Positions 1 through 7,824 of a stretch of 48,343 nt of DNA are shown here, one piece after another. Position 1 is the first letter of the stretch. Every line of letters starts with the position of its first letter. This stretch comes from an uncultured Tissierellia bacterium (GTDB taxonomy: Bacteria > Bacillota > Clostridia > Tissierellales > Peptoniphilaceae): NCBI GenBank assembly GCA_902489145.1, contig CABTYV010000003.1:1-48343 (forward strand), in the 5' to 3' direction. The translations under genes and the position numbers were made by a program. The notes beneath the pieces were generated by a model. That model was not told where the DNA came from. It saw only the letters and a list, made by a program, of their open reading frames with translations, and ran no database searches.

Positions 1-44
1 GCATTCTGAAAAGGGAAGACGCCATGGAGTCCCGCAGCAAGCAT

Positions 45-1184
45 TTAGAATCGCGCGAAAATCAGCTTCAGCGTTTCGAGGATCAGCTCAAAGAAGGCCT
101 CATCTGCTTCCTTGTCACTCACTTTAGAAGCATCCGCTTCTCCCGCGGCACAAGCCGCATCGTTCTTTGTGCCGACCTTTGGTTCAGCGATTCGTTCGCG
201 AATTTCCTGCTCTACCGCTTGAAGAACTTCCGGATTTTCTTCCAGATAGGCCTTGGAATTGTCGCGACCCTGCCCCAGCTTCACATCCTGGTAGCTATAC
301 CAGGCTCCTGCCCGATCAATTACCCCCATATCAACGGCGGTATCGAGCAAGGTACCCACTCGGGAAATCCCTGTTCCATACATAATATCAAACTCCACTC
401 GTTTGAATGGAGGAGCAACCTTATTTTTTACAACCTTGACCTTAGCGCGATTGCCAATGATGTCATTTCCGTCCTTGATCTGTTCGCCCCGGCGAATCTC
501 CAGGCGCACGGTCGAATAGAACTTAAGGGCGATGCCGCCCGTCGTCACCTCCGGATTGCCATATAGGACACCGATCTTTTGACGGATCTGATTCAGGAAA
601 AGAACCGTAGTATTTGTTTTCGACACAATCGGGGTCAATTTACGAAGGGCCTGGCTCATCAATCGAGCCAGAAGACCCACATGGGTATCCCCCATCTCCC
701 CTTCAATCTCTGCGCGCGGAACCAAGGCAGCCACCGAGTCAATGACAACCAGGTCAATGGCGTTGGAACGGACCAGGCTCTCGCAAATCTCCAGGGCCTG
801 CTCCCCGTCATCGGGCTGGGAAAGCACCAGATTGTCTACATCTACGCCCAGATTTTTCGCGTAACCAACATCCAGCGCATGCTCGGCATCAATAAAAGCA
901 GCGATGCCGCCCAGCTTCTGCGCCTGGGCCACGGTTTCCAGCGCCAGCGTCGTCTTCCCGGAGGATTCAGGACCATAGATCTCCACAATCCGCCCTCTCG
1001 GCAATCCGCCGACACCCAGCGCCAAATCTAGATTGATAGCCCCGGTTGGAATCGCAGCAATCTCCACCTTCGGCATCTGTCCCAATTTCATCACAGATCC
1101 CTTACCAAACTGTTTTTCGATTTTATTAAAAGCCAACTGGAGGGCTTTTTCCCGTTCCTCCAGGTTTGTTGCGTCCTTTGCCAT
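45..1184 (-). CDS. recA: Recombinase RecA
   Basis: RecA binds single-stranded DNA with ATP, catalyses homologous pairing and strand exchange, and triggers SOS repressor self-cleavage. The 379-aa product has the N-terminal helix region, Walker A GPESSGKTT at residues 71-79, the DAEHALD segment, VVIDSVAALVP (Walker B) and the L2 loop region around KIGVLYGNPE. Length is slightly above the usual 340-360 aa. The extra part is the C-terminal tail, which is acidic at first but ends in a hydrophobic and basic stretch (ELILETLKLIFARF), unlike the acidic end of most RecAs. It is the last visible gene of the ftsK-pgsA-recA unit and begins 21 bases after the pgsA stop, with AAAGAAAGGAC as ribosome binding site. 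No LexA-type operator was recognised upstream. Identity is certain; the very C-terminus is the only odd part. Confidence 0.98.
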   Translation of the reverse strand: MAKDATNLEEREKALQLAFNKIEKQFGKGSVMKLGQMPKVEIAAIPTGAINLDLALGVGGLPRGRIVEIYGPESSGKTTLALETVAQAQKLGGIAAFIDAEHALDVGYAKNLGVDVDNLVLSQPDDGEQALEICESLVRSNAIDLVVIDSVAALVPRAEIEGEMGDTHVGLLARLMSQALRKLTPIVSKTNTTVLFLNQIRQKIGVLYGNPEVTTGGIALKFYSTVRLEIRRGEQIKDGNDIIGNRAKVKVVKNKVAPPFKRVEFDIMYGTGISRVGTLLDTAVDMGVIDRAGAWYSYQDVKLGQGRDNSKAYLEENPEVLQAVEQEIRERIAEPKVGTKNDAACAAGEADASKVSDKEADEAFFELILETLKLIFARF

Positions 1185-1205
1185 AAAAAGTCCTTTCTTT
1201 CTAAT

Positions 1206-1754
1206 TTATATATGTTCCAGGTCCAACACCGCTTGATTTTTCCAAATATAATCGAAGCCTGAAAGCAGGGTCAAAAAGAGGGTGACCCCGATCAGAAGCT
1301 TGCTCACGAAAGCAGGAGCGGACCACCAGCCTGCCACAGCGGGCATGATGAGAAAATAAATTAAAGTAATCATTTGACTGACTGTCTTTGCCTTGCCCCA
1401 GGAGGAGGCGGCAATCGTCCGCCCTCTGGAGGCCGCTAAGCTCCGAAAGGCAGTAATCATAAGCTCCCGCGCCAGGATCACCAAAACGACCCAACCCGCA
1501 AGAAGGCCCCGGTCCACCAGCAGGATAAAAGCCGCCTGGGTCAGAAGCTTATCCGCTAGGGGATCGATGAACTTCCCAAAGGTGGTCACCAGGTGCTGCT
1601 TGCGCGCGATAGAACCATCAAAAAAATCCGTGACAGAAGCTAGGATGAATATCACCATCGGCCACAGGCTGGTGGGTGGCAGCAAATAGTAACTGATCAC
1701 AAAGATTGGGATCAGGCCGATTCGGAGCAGGGTCAATTTATTGGGCAAATTCAT
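1206..1754 (-). CDS. pgsA: CDP-diacylglycerol--glycerol-3-phosphate 3-phosphatidyltransferase
   Basis: This membrane enzyme makes phosphatidylglycerol phosphate from CDP-diacylglycerol and glycerol-3-phosphate, the committed step to phosphatidylglycerol and cardiolipin. The 182-aa protein is hydrophobic with several membrane helices. It carries the complete CDP-alcohol phosphotransferase signature DFFDGSIAR followed by G-x3-D-x3-D (GKFIDPLAD), which contains the metal-binding aspartates. The open frame extends 65 codons further upstream inside ftsK. I choose the start at 1754 because MNLPNKLTLLRI is the family N-terminus and GGAAAGGAAG precedes it at good spacing. It overlaps the 3' end of ftsK by 17 bases, so the two are translationally close. 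Its substrate comes from CdsA, also encoded in this window (21513-22301). Confidence 0.96.
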   Translation of the reverse strand: MNLPNKLTLLRIGLIPIFVISYYLLPPTSLWPMVIFILASVTDFFDGSIARKQHLVTTFGKFIDPLADKLLTQAAFILLVDRGLLAGWVVLVILARELMITAFRSLAASRGRTIAASSWGKAKTVSQMITLIYFLIMPAVAGWWSAPAFVSKLLIGVTLFLTLLSGFDYIWKNQAVLDLEHI

Positions 1755-4065
1755 CTGAACTTCCTTTCCGCTCTCCCTCGGGCCGAATGAGGACCTCCCG
1801 CGCTTTTGAACCATCCTGGGCAGAAACTGCACCCATGGCTTCCAGATCATCGATAAGCCGACCCGCTCGCGCATAGCCGATCCGAAATCTTCTCTGTAAG
1901 CCAGAGATGGAGGTCGTCTCTTCGTGAGAGATGAATTCCAAAACCTCACCCATTAGCTCATCCTGATTTTCGTCCCCTTCGGCTTCTGCATCGTGTCCGC
2001 CCTGAGGCGTTTCAAGCGATTCAATAAAGGCTTTATCGTAGGCCGCTTCATGTTTTTCTTTAATATAGTCTACCACACGCGCTACTTCCCCATCGGATAC
2101 AAAGGCGCCCTGGACCCGGACTGGTTTCGGCAGGTGGGATGGATAATAGAGCATATCCCCTTTTCCCAGAAGGGTTTCTGCGCCCGATTGGTCCAGAATC
2201 GTACGCGAATCAATGGAAGAAGAAACCTGGAAGGAGATCCGGGAAGGAATATTGGCCTTGATCGTCCCGGTAATCACGTCGACCGAGGGTCTTTGTGTCG
2301 CAATAATCAGGTGAATCCCGCAGGCGCGAGCCATCTGGGCCAGACGAGTGATATGGGCTTCCACGTCCTTGGAAGCAACCATCATCAGATCAGAAAGCTC
2401 ATCCACAATCACGACCAGGTAGGGCAGGACCTCCATATCCTCCTCGACCTTACATTTTTCCCGATAGCCCTGGATATCGCGCACCGCATATTGGGAGAAA
2501 AGTCGGAAGCGTCGTTCCATCTCCTGAACCGCTGTATAAAGGGCTTTTGATGCTTTCTTTGGATCCGTAACCACCGGAATCAGCAGGTGAGGGATCCCGT
2601 TATAAACGGAAAGCTCCACCACCTTGGGGTCAATAAGGATCATACGAACATCGCTCGGCGCATATTTATAGAGCAAGGAGAGAATGATGGTATTGATGCA
2701 AACGGACTTGCCCGAACCGGTTGCGCCGGCTATGAGCAGGTGCGGCATCTTGGCAATCTTCGCAATCATGGCCCGTCCATCGATAGACTGGCCCAGGGCA
2801 ATAGGCATCGATTCATGGGCCTTCTCGAAGGCTTGGGACTGGATAATTTCCCGCAGGGCTACCATGTCCGCCTGGGGGTTGGGCACTTCAATCCCCACAT
2901 AGGGTTTGCCGGGGATCGGCGCTTCAATCCGAATATCAGAAGCAGCAAGCGACAAGGCCAGGTCATTGGCCAGGTTGGTGATCCGGGAAACCTTTACACC
3001 AGGGGCAGGTTTCAGCTCGTAGAGGGCCACGGTTGGTCCTCTCTGGATGGAAACCACCTCCGACACGATGCCAAAGGAGCGCAGGGTCCGCTCGATGACG
3101 ACGGCATTGTTTTGCAAAATTTGGGGATCCAGCTCGGGACCCCGCTTGGGTAGCTGAAGGAGCCGAATCGGAGGCAGATGATAGGGTGCCGTCTCTGCCT
3201 TTGTAGGATAGCCTTCGCAGGGAGGAGGGCCCGGCGAAACGGCCGCAGTTTCCACGCGGGAAGCCTGTTGTTTTGGGGAATCCTCGCTCTCAATGCGCGC
3301 TTTTACAGGGAGGTCCACATAGTCCTTGATCTGAATCGGCGTCTTTTCGAGCTGATCCACCAGCGGCGTTTCTACCGGTTCGCCCAAAAATTCCTCTGAG
3401 ACCGAGGCTTCGGCTTCCGCCGGCAGGAGCCCTTCTTTCTCCTCCCCTTCCTCCAGAGCGGTCCGTGCGCCACGCGCTTTCTTGACCTCTTTTTCGCTTG
3501 CTCGCTTTTCAAAAAGGGTCGTTAGCCTCGAACGAAGTCCAATCATCAGATCCTTTAGTTGATGATCCGTCAGATGGAGGATAAAAAAGCCCAGGAACAC
3601 CACAAAAGCCAAATAAATGCCGACTGAGCCGATGATTTTTCGAATCAAAAAACCAAAAAAGCCACCGACCAATCCTGGCCCTACTTTTTCAACACCCCAC
3701 TCCCCTGCCATTTCCAAGGAGGTTTGAAAGCTCCCCCTGGGGTCCACCCGAAGCCAGGAGAGCAGGAGGAGGAAGAAGGCCAAAGCGAAAAGATAGGCCA
3801 CGCTTTTGCCGAACTTGCTCTTCCATTGGTGGGCTATTTGCGTCACCGCAAAAAGCGCCATCATGGGAGGCAGGAGATAGGCCGTCCAGCCAAAACACTG
3901 AAAAAGAAACTGACCCAGGGTCTTGCCCAAAAAGCCGGTCTGGGATTGAAAATAAAGGGAAGCGCTCACGAAAATCACCAGCAGCGCCACGCCAAATAAA
4001 AGACCCTCTTGTTTTGTTTGATCTGTCCGTTTTCTGGGTCTGCTTTTTCGTCTCTGATTTGCCAT
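1738..4065 (-). CDS. ftsK: DNA translocase FtsK/SpoIIIE
   Basis: FtsK/SpoIIIE is a septum-anchored hexameric ATPase that pumps chromosomal DNA through the closing division septum. The 775-aa product has a basic N-terminus, about four membrane segments between residues 20 and 170, a charged linker (about 180-300), then the RecA-like motor with Walker A GATGSGKS near residues 447-454 and the DPKVVELSVYN segment. It ends with a winged-helix gamma domain (the last 65 residues, ISGLQRRFRIGYARAG) that reads orienting DNA motifs. The start at 4065 is chosen over an in-frame GTG at 4080 because AGGAGG lies just ahead of it. A terminator behind pnp and a promoter with TATAAT separate it from pnp, so it heads the ftsK-pgsA-recA unit. 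FtsK and SpoIIIE cannot be told apart by sequence alone; no sporulation gene is nearby. Confidence 0.96.
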   Translation of the reverse strand: MANQRRKSRPRKRTDQTKQEGLLFGVALLVIFVSASLYFQSQTGFLGKTLGQFLFQCFGWTAYLLPPMMALFAVTQIAHQWKSKFGKSVAYLFALAFFLLLLSWLRVDPRGSFQTSLEMAGEWGVEKVGPGLVGGFFGFLIRKIIGSVGIYLAFVVFLGFFILHLTDHQLKDLMIGLRSRLTTLFEKRASEKEVKKARGARTALEEGEEKEGLLPAEAEASVSEEFLGEPVETPLVDQLEKTPIQIKDYVDLPVKARIESEDSPKQQASRVETAAVSPGPPPCEGYPTKAETAPYHLPPIRLLQLPKRGPELDPQILQNNAVVIERTLRSFGIVSEVVSIQRGPTVALYELKPAPGVKVSRITNLANDLALSLAASDIRIEAPIPGKPYVGIEVPNPQADMVALREIIQSQAFEKAHESMPIALGQSIDGRAMIAKIAKMPHLLIAGATGSGKSVCINTIILSLLYKYAPSDVRMILIDPKVVELSVYNGIPHLLIPVVTDPKKASKALYTAVQEMERRFRLFSQYAVRDIQGYREKCKVEEDMEVLPYLVVIVDELSDLMMVASKDVEAHITRLAQMARACGIHLIIATQRPSVDVITGTIKANIPSRISFQVSSSIDSRTILDQSGAETLLGKGDMLYYPSHLPKPVRVQGAFVSDGEVARVVDYIKEKHEAAYDKAFIESLETPQGGHDAEAEGDENQDELMGEVLEFISHEETTSISGLQRRFRIGYARAGRLIDDLEAMGAVSAQDGSKAREVLIRPEGERKGSSDEFAQ

Positions 4066-4088
4066 GCAACCTCCTAACACTAGTTTTT

Positions 4089-4116
4089 ATTATAGCATAA
4101 ATAGGGAGGCTGTGAG
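4089..4116 (-). promoter_or_regulatory. Predicted sigma-A promoter of ftsK-pgsA-recA
   Basis: On the minus strand a perfect TATAAT (4089-4094) is preceded by TGC, giving an extended -10. A weak -35 CTCACA (4111-4116, 4/6 match) lies 16 bases upstream. It sits between the pnp terminator and the ftsK ribosome binding site, exactly where a promoter is needed. Confidence 0.65.
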
Positions 4117-4168
4117 GCGGTCTCCTCCCTTTGAAAGCATCTGAAACACAGAAGGAAGCATGGCCCAT

Positions 4169-4211
4169 AAAAAAGGAGCCCCGGCCATTCCATGCGGCCT
4201 CCGGGACTCCT
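4169..4211 (-). terminator. Intrinsic terminator after pnp
   Basis: In minus-strand sense an 11-bp arm AGGAGTCCCGG pairs with CCGGGGCTCCT (one T-G wobble) and is followed directly by a run of T. It begins about 40 bases after the pnp stop codon, so pnp transcription should end here. Confidence 0.88.
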
Positions 4212-4250
4212 GCTAGCGCTATTTTTTCTTGAGAACACAAATTTTTATGC

Positions 4251-6344
4251 TTATAAAAGCGCCTTTCGGGAAAGGTTAATCCGGCCCTGATCATCGATCT
4301 CGATGACCTTCACCTTGATTTTATCTCCGATTTGAACCACATCCTCCACCTGCGCTACGCGGCGATTTTCCAGCTTGGAGATATGGACCATCCCCTCCTT
4401 GCCGAAGCCCAAATCGACAAAGGCGCCAAACTTTAAAATACGAACCACTGTCCCCTCGTAAATGTCGCCCACCTGGACATCGCGGACAATATTTTCAATG
4501 ATCTCCTTGGTCCTGAGGCCCGACGGACCGTCCTCTGACATGATGGTGATCAGGCCGTCATCATCGGTATCAATAGAGGCACCCGTCTGATCAATGATGG
4601 CATTGATCGTTTTTCCGCCCTTGCCAATGACATCCCGAATCTTTTCCGGATCGATCTGCATAGTGATGATTCGAGGCGCATAGGGCGAGAGCTCCTTACG
4701 AGGCTCCGCAATCGCCTCCTCCAGAACGCCCAGAATCTGGTAGCGGGCTTTTTGGGCCTGGGCCAGAGCGGTTTCCATAATGGATTTATCAATCCCTTCA
4801 ATCTTGATGTCCATCTGAAGGGCGGTAATGCCCTTGCGCGTACCTGCGACCTTAAAATCCATATCGCCCAGATGATCTTCTAAGCCCTGAATATCCGTCA
4901 GGATCGCCGTATGGTCTCCTTCCTTGATCAGACCCATGGCAATACCGGCAACCGGCGCTTTGATTGGTACGCCTGCGTCCATCAAGGAAAGGGTCGATCC
5001 GCAAATGGAAGCCTGGGAAGAGGACCCATTAGACGATAGCACTTCTGAGACGACCCGAATGGTATAGGGGAAGTCTGCTTCATCCGGCAATACTGGCAGG
5101 AGGGCTCTTTCAGCCAAATGGCCGTGGCCAATTTCCCGGCGACCGGGAGAGCGCATAGGCTTCACATCGCCCACGCAGAAGGGCGGAAAATTATATTGAT
5201 GGAAATAATTTTTGACAATTTCCTCCTTGTGGAGGCCATCGATATATTCCACATCGCGGGGGCCGCCCAGGGTGACCACGGATAACACCTGCGTCTGTCC
5301 ACGCTTAAAGAGTCCGGATCCGTGGACACGCGGCAAAAGACCAACCTCTGCCGATAGCGGCCGGATCTCATCCATGGCCCGTCCGTCGGAACGCACCTGA
5401 TCCTCTGTAATCAGCCGACGGACCTCATCACGAATGATTTCCTCCATCACCTGCAAAATATCGGGCTTTTCATCGGCGAAGCTTTCCCAATCGGCGGATT
5501 CAAACTGCTCCAGGGTGGATTTTTTTATCGCGTCGATCTGATCATTTCGGGCAACCTTATCGGATGAACGAAGGGCTGCTAAAAGATCTTCTTTGCAGAC
5601 CCGCTCAATCCGTGCTCGCAGCTGATCGTCTACCTGATGGATCGAAAAATCCATTTTTTCTTTGCCACATTCCTCCGCAATCCCGCGAATAAAGCGACAA
5701 ATTTCTTTGATTTCTTCATGACCATAGAGGATAGCCCCTAACATAACCTCTTCAGAGAGTTCATTGGCCCCTGCTTCCACCATCATAATGGCTTCTTCTG
5801 TGCCTGCTACGGTCAAATTGAGCTCTGAGCGCAACATCTCCTCTTCGGAAGGGTTAATCACATAGGAGCCGTCGATATAGCCCACGATGACGGCCCCTGT
5901 CGGACCATGAAAGGGAATATCCGAAATGGAAAGGGCTACCGAAGAACCATTCATGGCACAAATTTCGGGGGGTTCCTCAGGGCTCACCGAGAGAACGGTC
6001 GCAATCACCTGAGTGTCATTCTTGAAGCCTTCCGGAAATAAAGGACGCAGGGGGCGGTCCATCTGGCGGGCGTTGAGGGTGGCTTCCTGAGATCCACGTC
6101 CCTCCCGCTTGTTATAGCCACCGGGAATGCGCCCGACTGCATAAAGCTTCTCCTGATAATCACAGGTTAAGGGAAAAAAGTCCTGGCCTTCCCGAACCTC
6201 TTTATTGGCCGTAGCCGTTACCAAAACGACGGTATCCTCCGCCTGAATCAGGCAGGCGCCATTGGCTTGCTCTGCCACCTTATCCAAGGTTACGGTAAAA
6301 GCATTATCCGTCACACTGGAATGATATTGAAATACTTTCGTCAT
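4251..6344 (-). CDS. pnp: Polyribonucleotide nucleotidyltransferase (PNPase)
   Basis: PNPase degrades RNA 3' to 5' by phosphorolysis and can add tails; it works in mRNA turnover and RNA quality control. The 697-aa product shows the first RNase PH-like core (GRIPGGYNKREGR near residue 75), the all-helical linker, the second RNase PH core (RSPGRREIGHGHLAERAL, with the phosphate-binding and catalytic segment), a KH domain (IRDVIGKGGKTINAI with GxxG) and a C-terminal S1 domain (GTVVRILKFGAFVDLG). The protein stops right after the S1 domain (SRKALL), without the basic tail seen in some relatives. It starts at ATG 6344 after AGGAGGAAGG. In most Bacillota pnp directly follows rpsO; here a lipid kinase gene lies between them and pnp has its own promoter and terminator, so it is probably transcribed alone. 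Confidence 0.98.
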   Translation of the reverse strand: MTKVFQYHSSVTDNAFTVTLDKVAEQANGACLIQAEDTVVLVTATANKEVREGQDFFPLTCDYQEKLYAVGRIPGGYNKREGRGSQEATLNARQMDRPLRPLFPEGFKNDTQVIATVLSVSPEEPPEICAMNGSSVALSISDIPFHGPTGAVIVGYIDGSYVINPSEEEMLRSELNLTVAGTEEAIMMVEAGANELSEEVMLGAILYGHEEIKEICRFIRGIAEECGKEKMDFSIHQVDDQLRARIERVCKEDLLAALRSSDKVARNDQIDAIKKSTLEQFESADWESFADEKPDILQVMEEIIRDEVRRLITEDQVRSDGRAMDEIRPLSAEVGLLPRVHGSGLFKRGQTQVLSVVTLGGPRDVEYIDGLHKEEIVKNYFHQYNFPPFCVGDVKPMRSPGRREIGHGHLAERALLPVLPDEADFPYTIRVVSEVLSSNGSSSQASICGSTLSLMDAGVPIKAPVAGIAMGLIKEGDHTAILTDIQGLEDHLGDMDFKVAGTRKGITALQMDIKIEGIDKSIMETALAQAQKARYQILGVLEEAIAEPRKELSPYAPRIITMQIDPEKIRDVIGKGGKTINAIIDQTGASIDTDDDGLITIMSEDGPSGLRTKEIIENIVRDVQVGDIYEGTVVRILKFGAFVDLGFGKEGMVHISKLENRRVAQVEDVVQIGDKIKVKVIEIDDQGRINLSRKALL

Positions 6345-6417
6345 CCTTCCTCCTAGTCTTTAGATGAGATGCACCCTTCGCCACAACGAGCTTTCCATTC
6401 TTTGTACATACTCATCT

Positions 6418-6446
6418 ATTATACAACAAGTCCTTAAGACTTTGAA
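6418..6446 (-). promoter_or_regulatory. Predicted sigma-A promoter of pnp
   Basis: Minus-strand TTCAAA (6441-6446, 4/6 match) is separated by 17 bases from a perfect TATAAT (6418-6423). The promoter overlaps the last codons of the upstream lipid kinase gene and predicts a leader of about 65 nt. PNPase leaders are autoregulatory in some bacteria; no hairpin of that kind was evident. Confidence 0.7.
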
Positions 6447-7342
6447 GCTGGATGCGTTTCCTCTGGCAACCGGAAACGAAGGGCGCCCTCCAGCACGCGA
6501 ATTTGAGCCGTATGGCCCTTCTCCCCCTCCTCCCCGTCCAGGGTCCAAGCCAGCTTTTCCTTTGCGTGGATCTCCAACTTTTGGGCTTGAAAACGAAGAA
6601 TATGAGGATTCTCAGTGCCGGATACCAGATCGTGAATCGCCGCAGCCAGGTCCAGGGCACCCAAAGAAGCTTCCAAGAGCATCACCTCGAACTGGCCGTC
6701 GTTATAATCGGCCTCATGAGAAAGCATCTGGAAGCCCGCGATTGAATTGGAGTTGGCAATGATGCCCAGCAAAAACGCCCCTTCCATCTCCTGCTTTTCC
6801 GTCTGGATCTTGAGATGATAGGGCTTCATCTGAGAAAGATCCTTGATGCCCTCCAGCATATAGGCCAGACGGCCCAGGGAGTTCTTTTGCTCCTGAGAAG
6901 TGCGATAGGAGACAGCCGTGAAGAGGCCAAAGGCCGCCACATAAAGAAAGGGGGTTTCATTGAAAAGGCCAGCATCCACAGGATAGGCTTCTCCCGCGCT
7001 TGCACAGGCGATCGTCTGCTCCTGGTCTAAATCGCCCAGGCCGATCCCCTGTGCGAAATCATTGGTAGATCCGGCAGGAAGATAGGCCAGGTCCGGTTGA
7101 TTTTTCAGACCAACCAGACCACGGACCGCATGAGAAAGCGTGCCGTCCCCACCGAGGATCACAATCAGCGCCTGCTCCTCCCCCAGGGCTTGAATAAAAG
7201 CTTCCTCATCGCCCTCCTTTTGAGTGGCCAGGGCCTGGGTGAGATAACCCTGACGGGTCAGCTGATTGATCAAATCAGCCACATAGTCCCCGGCCCCGTT
7301 GGTGCCAGAAACGGGATTGAAAATCAAAAGTGCTTTTTTCAT
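6434..7342 (-). CDS. Diacylglycerol kinase-family lipid kinase (YegS/DagK type)
   Basis: This family phosphorylates lipid substrates such as diacylglycerol, recycling it to phosphatidic acid; other members act on sphingoid or undecaprenyl-type lipids, so the substrate is not certain. The 302-aa protein starts with IFNPVSG, has the nucleotide-binding GGDGTLSHAV motif (about residues 84-93) and PAGSTNDFAQ, and ends with the beta-rich C-terminal domain (FEVMLLEA). That is the complete DAG kinase catalytic layout of normal length. It starts at ATG 7342 after GGAAAGGAAAGATC. It lies between rpsO and pnp, an unusual place since those two genes are normally adjacent. The rpsO terminator ends only 34 nt before its start and I see no convincing promoter of its own, so expression may depend on read-through. 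Confidence 0.9.
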   Translation of the reverse strand: MKKALLIFNPVSGTNGAGDYVADLINQLTRQGYLTQALATQKEGDEEAFIQALGEEQALIVILGGDGTLSHAVRGLVGLKNQPDLAYLPAGSTNDFAQGIGLGDLDQEQTIACASAGEAYPVDAGLFNETPFLYVAAFGLFTAVSYRTSQEQKNSLGRLAYMLEGIKDLSQMKPYHLKIQTEKQEMEGAFLLGIIANSNSIAGFQMLSHEADYNDGQFEVMLLEASLGALDLAAAIHDLVSGTENPHILRFQAQKLEIHAKEKLAWTLDGEEGEKGHTAQIRVLEGALRFRLPEETHPASKS

Positions 7343-7376
7343 GATCTTTCCTTTCCATTTTGATCAAAAAGACAAT

Positions 7377-7404
7377 AAAAAAAGAGTGCGAAGCGCACTC
7401 TTTT
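7377..7404 (-). terminator. Intrinsic terminator after rpsO
   Basis: Minus-strand AAGAGTGCG and CGCACTCTT form a tight hairpin with a very short loop, followed by seven T residues (complement of 7377-7383). It starts about 7 bases after the rpsO stop codon. Confidence 0.88.
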
Positions 7405-7410
7405 CGTCGT

Positions 7411-7677
7411 TTAGCCTCGAAGCTCCAGCTTCGCAATCAAGTCACGATAGCGGTCGATATCGCCTTCCTTTAAATGGTCTAACAGACCGCGGCGCCGACC
7501 AATCATCTGATACATCCCGCGGCGAGACGCATTGTCCATCCGGTGGGTACGCAGATGCTCGGTCAAATCCGAAATCCGTTTTGATAAAAGGGCGATCTGC
7601 ACTTCTGGAGAACCGGTATCTTTTTCATCCTTGCCGTAGGTTCGAATAATGTCCTGCTTTTCTTCTTTTGTTAACAT
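7411..7677 (-). CDS. rpsO: 30S ribosomal protein S15
   Basis: S15 binds the 16S rRNA central domain and nucleates assembly of the 30S platform; in several phyla it also represses its own mRNA. The 88-aa product is full length and shows the family core (TGSPEVQIALLSKRI, LTEHLRTHRMD, SRRGMYQMIGRRRGLLDHL). Start ATG 7677 is preceded by AAGGAG. It has its own promoter, a leader of about 65 nt and its own terminator, so it is a nearly independent cistron between the rimP-ribF unit and the lipid kinase. The leader could hold an S15-binding site, but I could not identify one. Confidence 0.99.
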   Translation of the reverse strand: MLTKEEKQDIIRTYGKDEKDTGSPEVQIALLSKRISDLTEHLRTHRMDNASRRGMYQMIGRRRGLLDHLKEGDIDRYRDLIAKLELRG

Positions 7678-7749
7678 CTATACGCTCCTTGTTTTCTATC
7701 TCCCCAGAAAAAGAACCATTTCTTGTTTCCGAGCGAGAAGTACTTGTGC

Positions 7750-7778
7750 ATTTTACCATAGGAAGGCCCCTATCGCAA
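7750..7778 (-). promoter_or_regulatory. Predicted sigma-A promoter of rpsO
   Basis: Minus-strand TTGCGA (7773-7778, 4/6) is 17 bases upstream of TAAAAT (7750-7755, 5/6). It gives a leader of about 65 nt before the S15 start codon. Confidence 0.65.
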
Positions 7779-7792
7779 GCCCTTTTGCCCTC

Positions 7793-7816
7793 AAAAAGGA
7801 GTAAGCTGCCCCTTTT
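7793..7816 (-). terminator. Weak candidate terminator after ribF
   Basis: In minus-strand sense AAAAGGGG pairs with CTCCTTTT (one G-T wobble, 7-nt loop) and ends in five T, most of them within the stem. It lies 9 bases after the ribF stop. The stem is A/T rich and short, so termination may be partial. Confidence 0.4.
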
Positions 7817-7824
7817 CAAGCCTA

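Noticed and set aside
1..44. Possible start of another minus-strand gene right after recA (TAAATG at 42-47)
   Set aside because: Only 14 codons are visible, there is no ribosome binding site, and the peptide resembles neither RecX nor Rny.
24..566. 180-codon plus-strand open frame opposite recA
   Set aside because: It lies fully antisense to recA, has no family motifs and no supporting ribosome binding site.
4117..4168. GGGAGG/CCTCCC inverted repeat near the ftsK promoter as an operator
   Set aside because: The six-base arms are short and purine-rich; nothing else supports a regulatory role.
7678..7749. S15 autoregulatory RNA in the rpsO leader
   Set aside because: The leader has suitable length, but I could not find a structure resembling a known S15 site.
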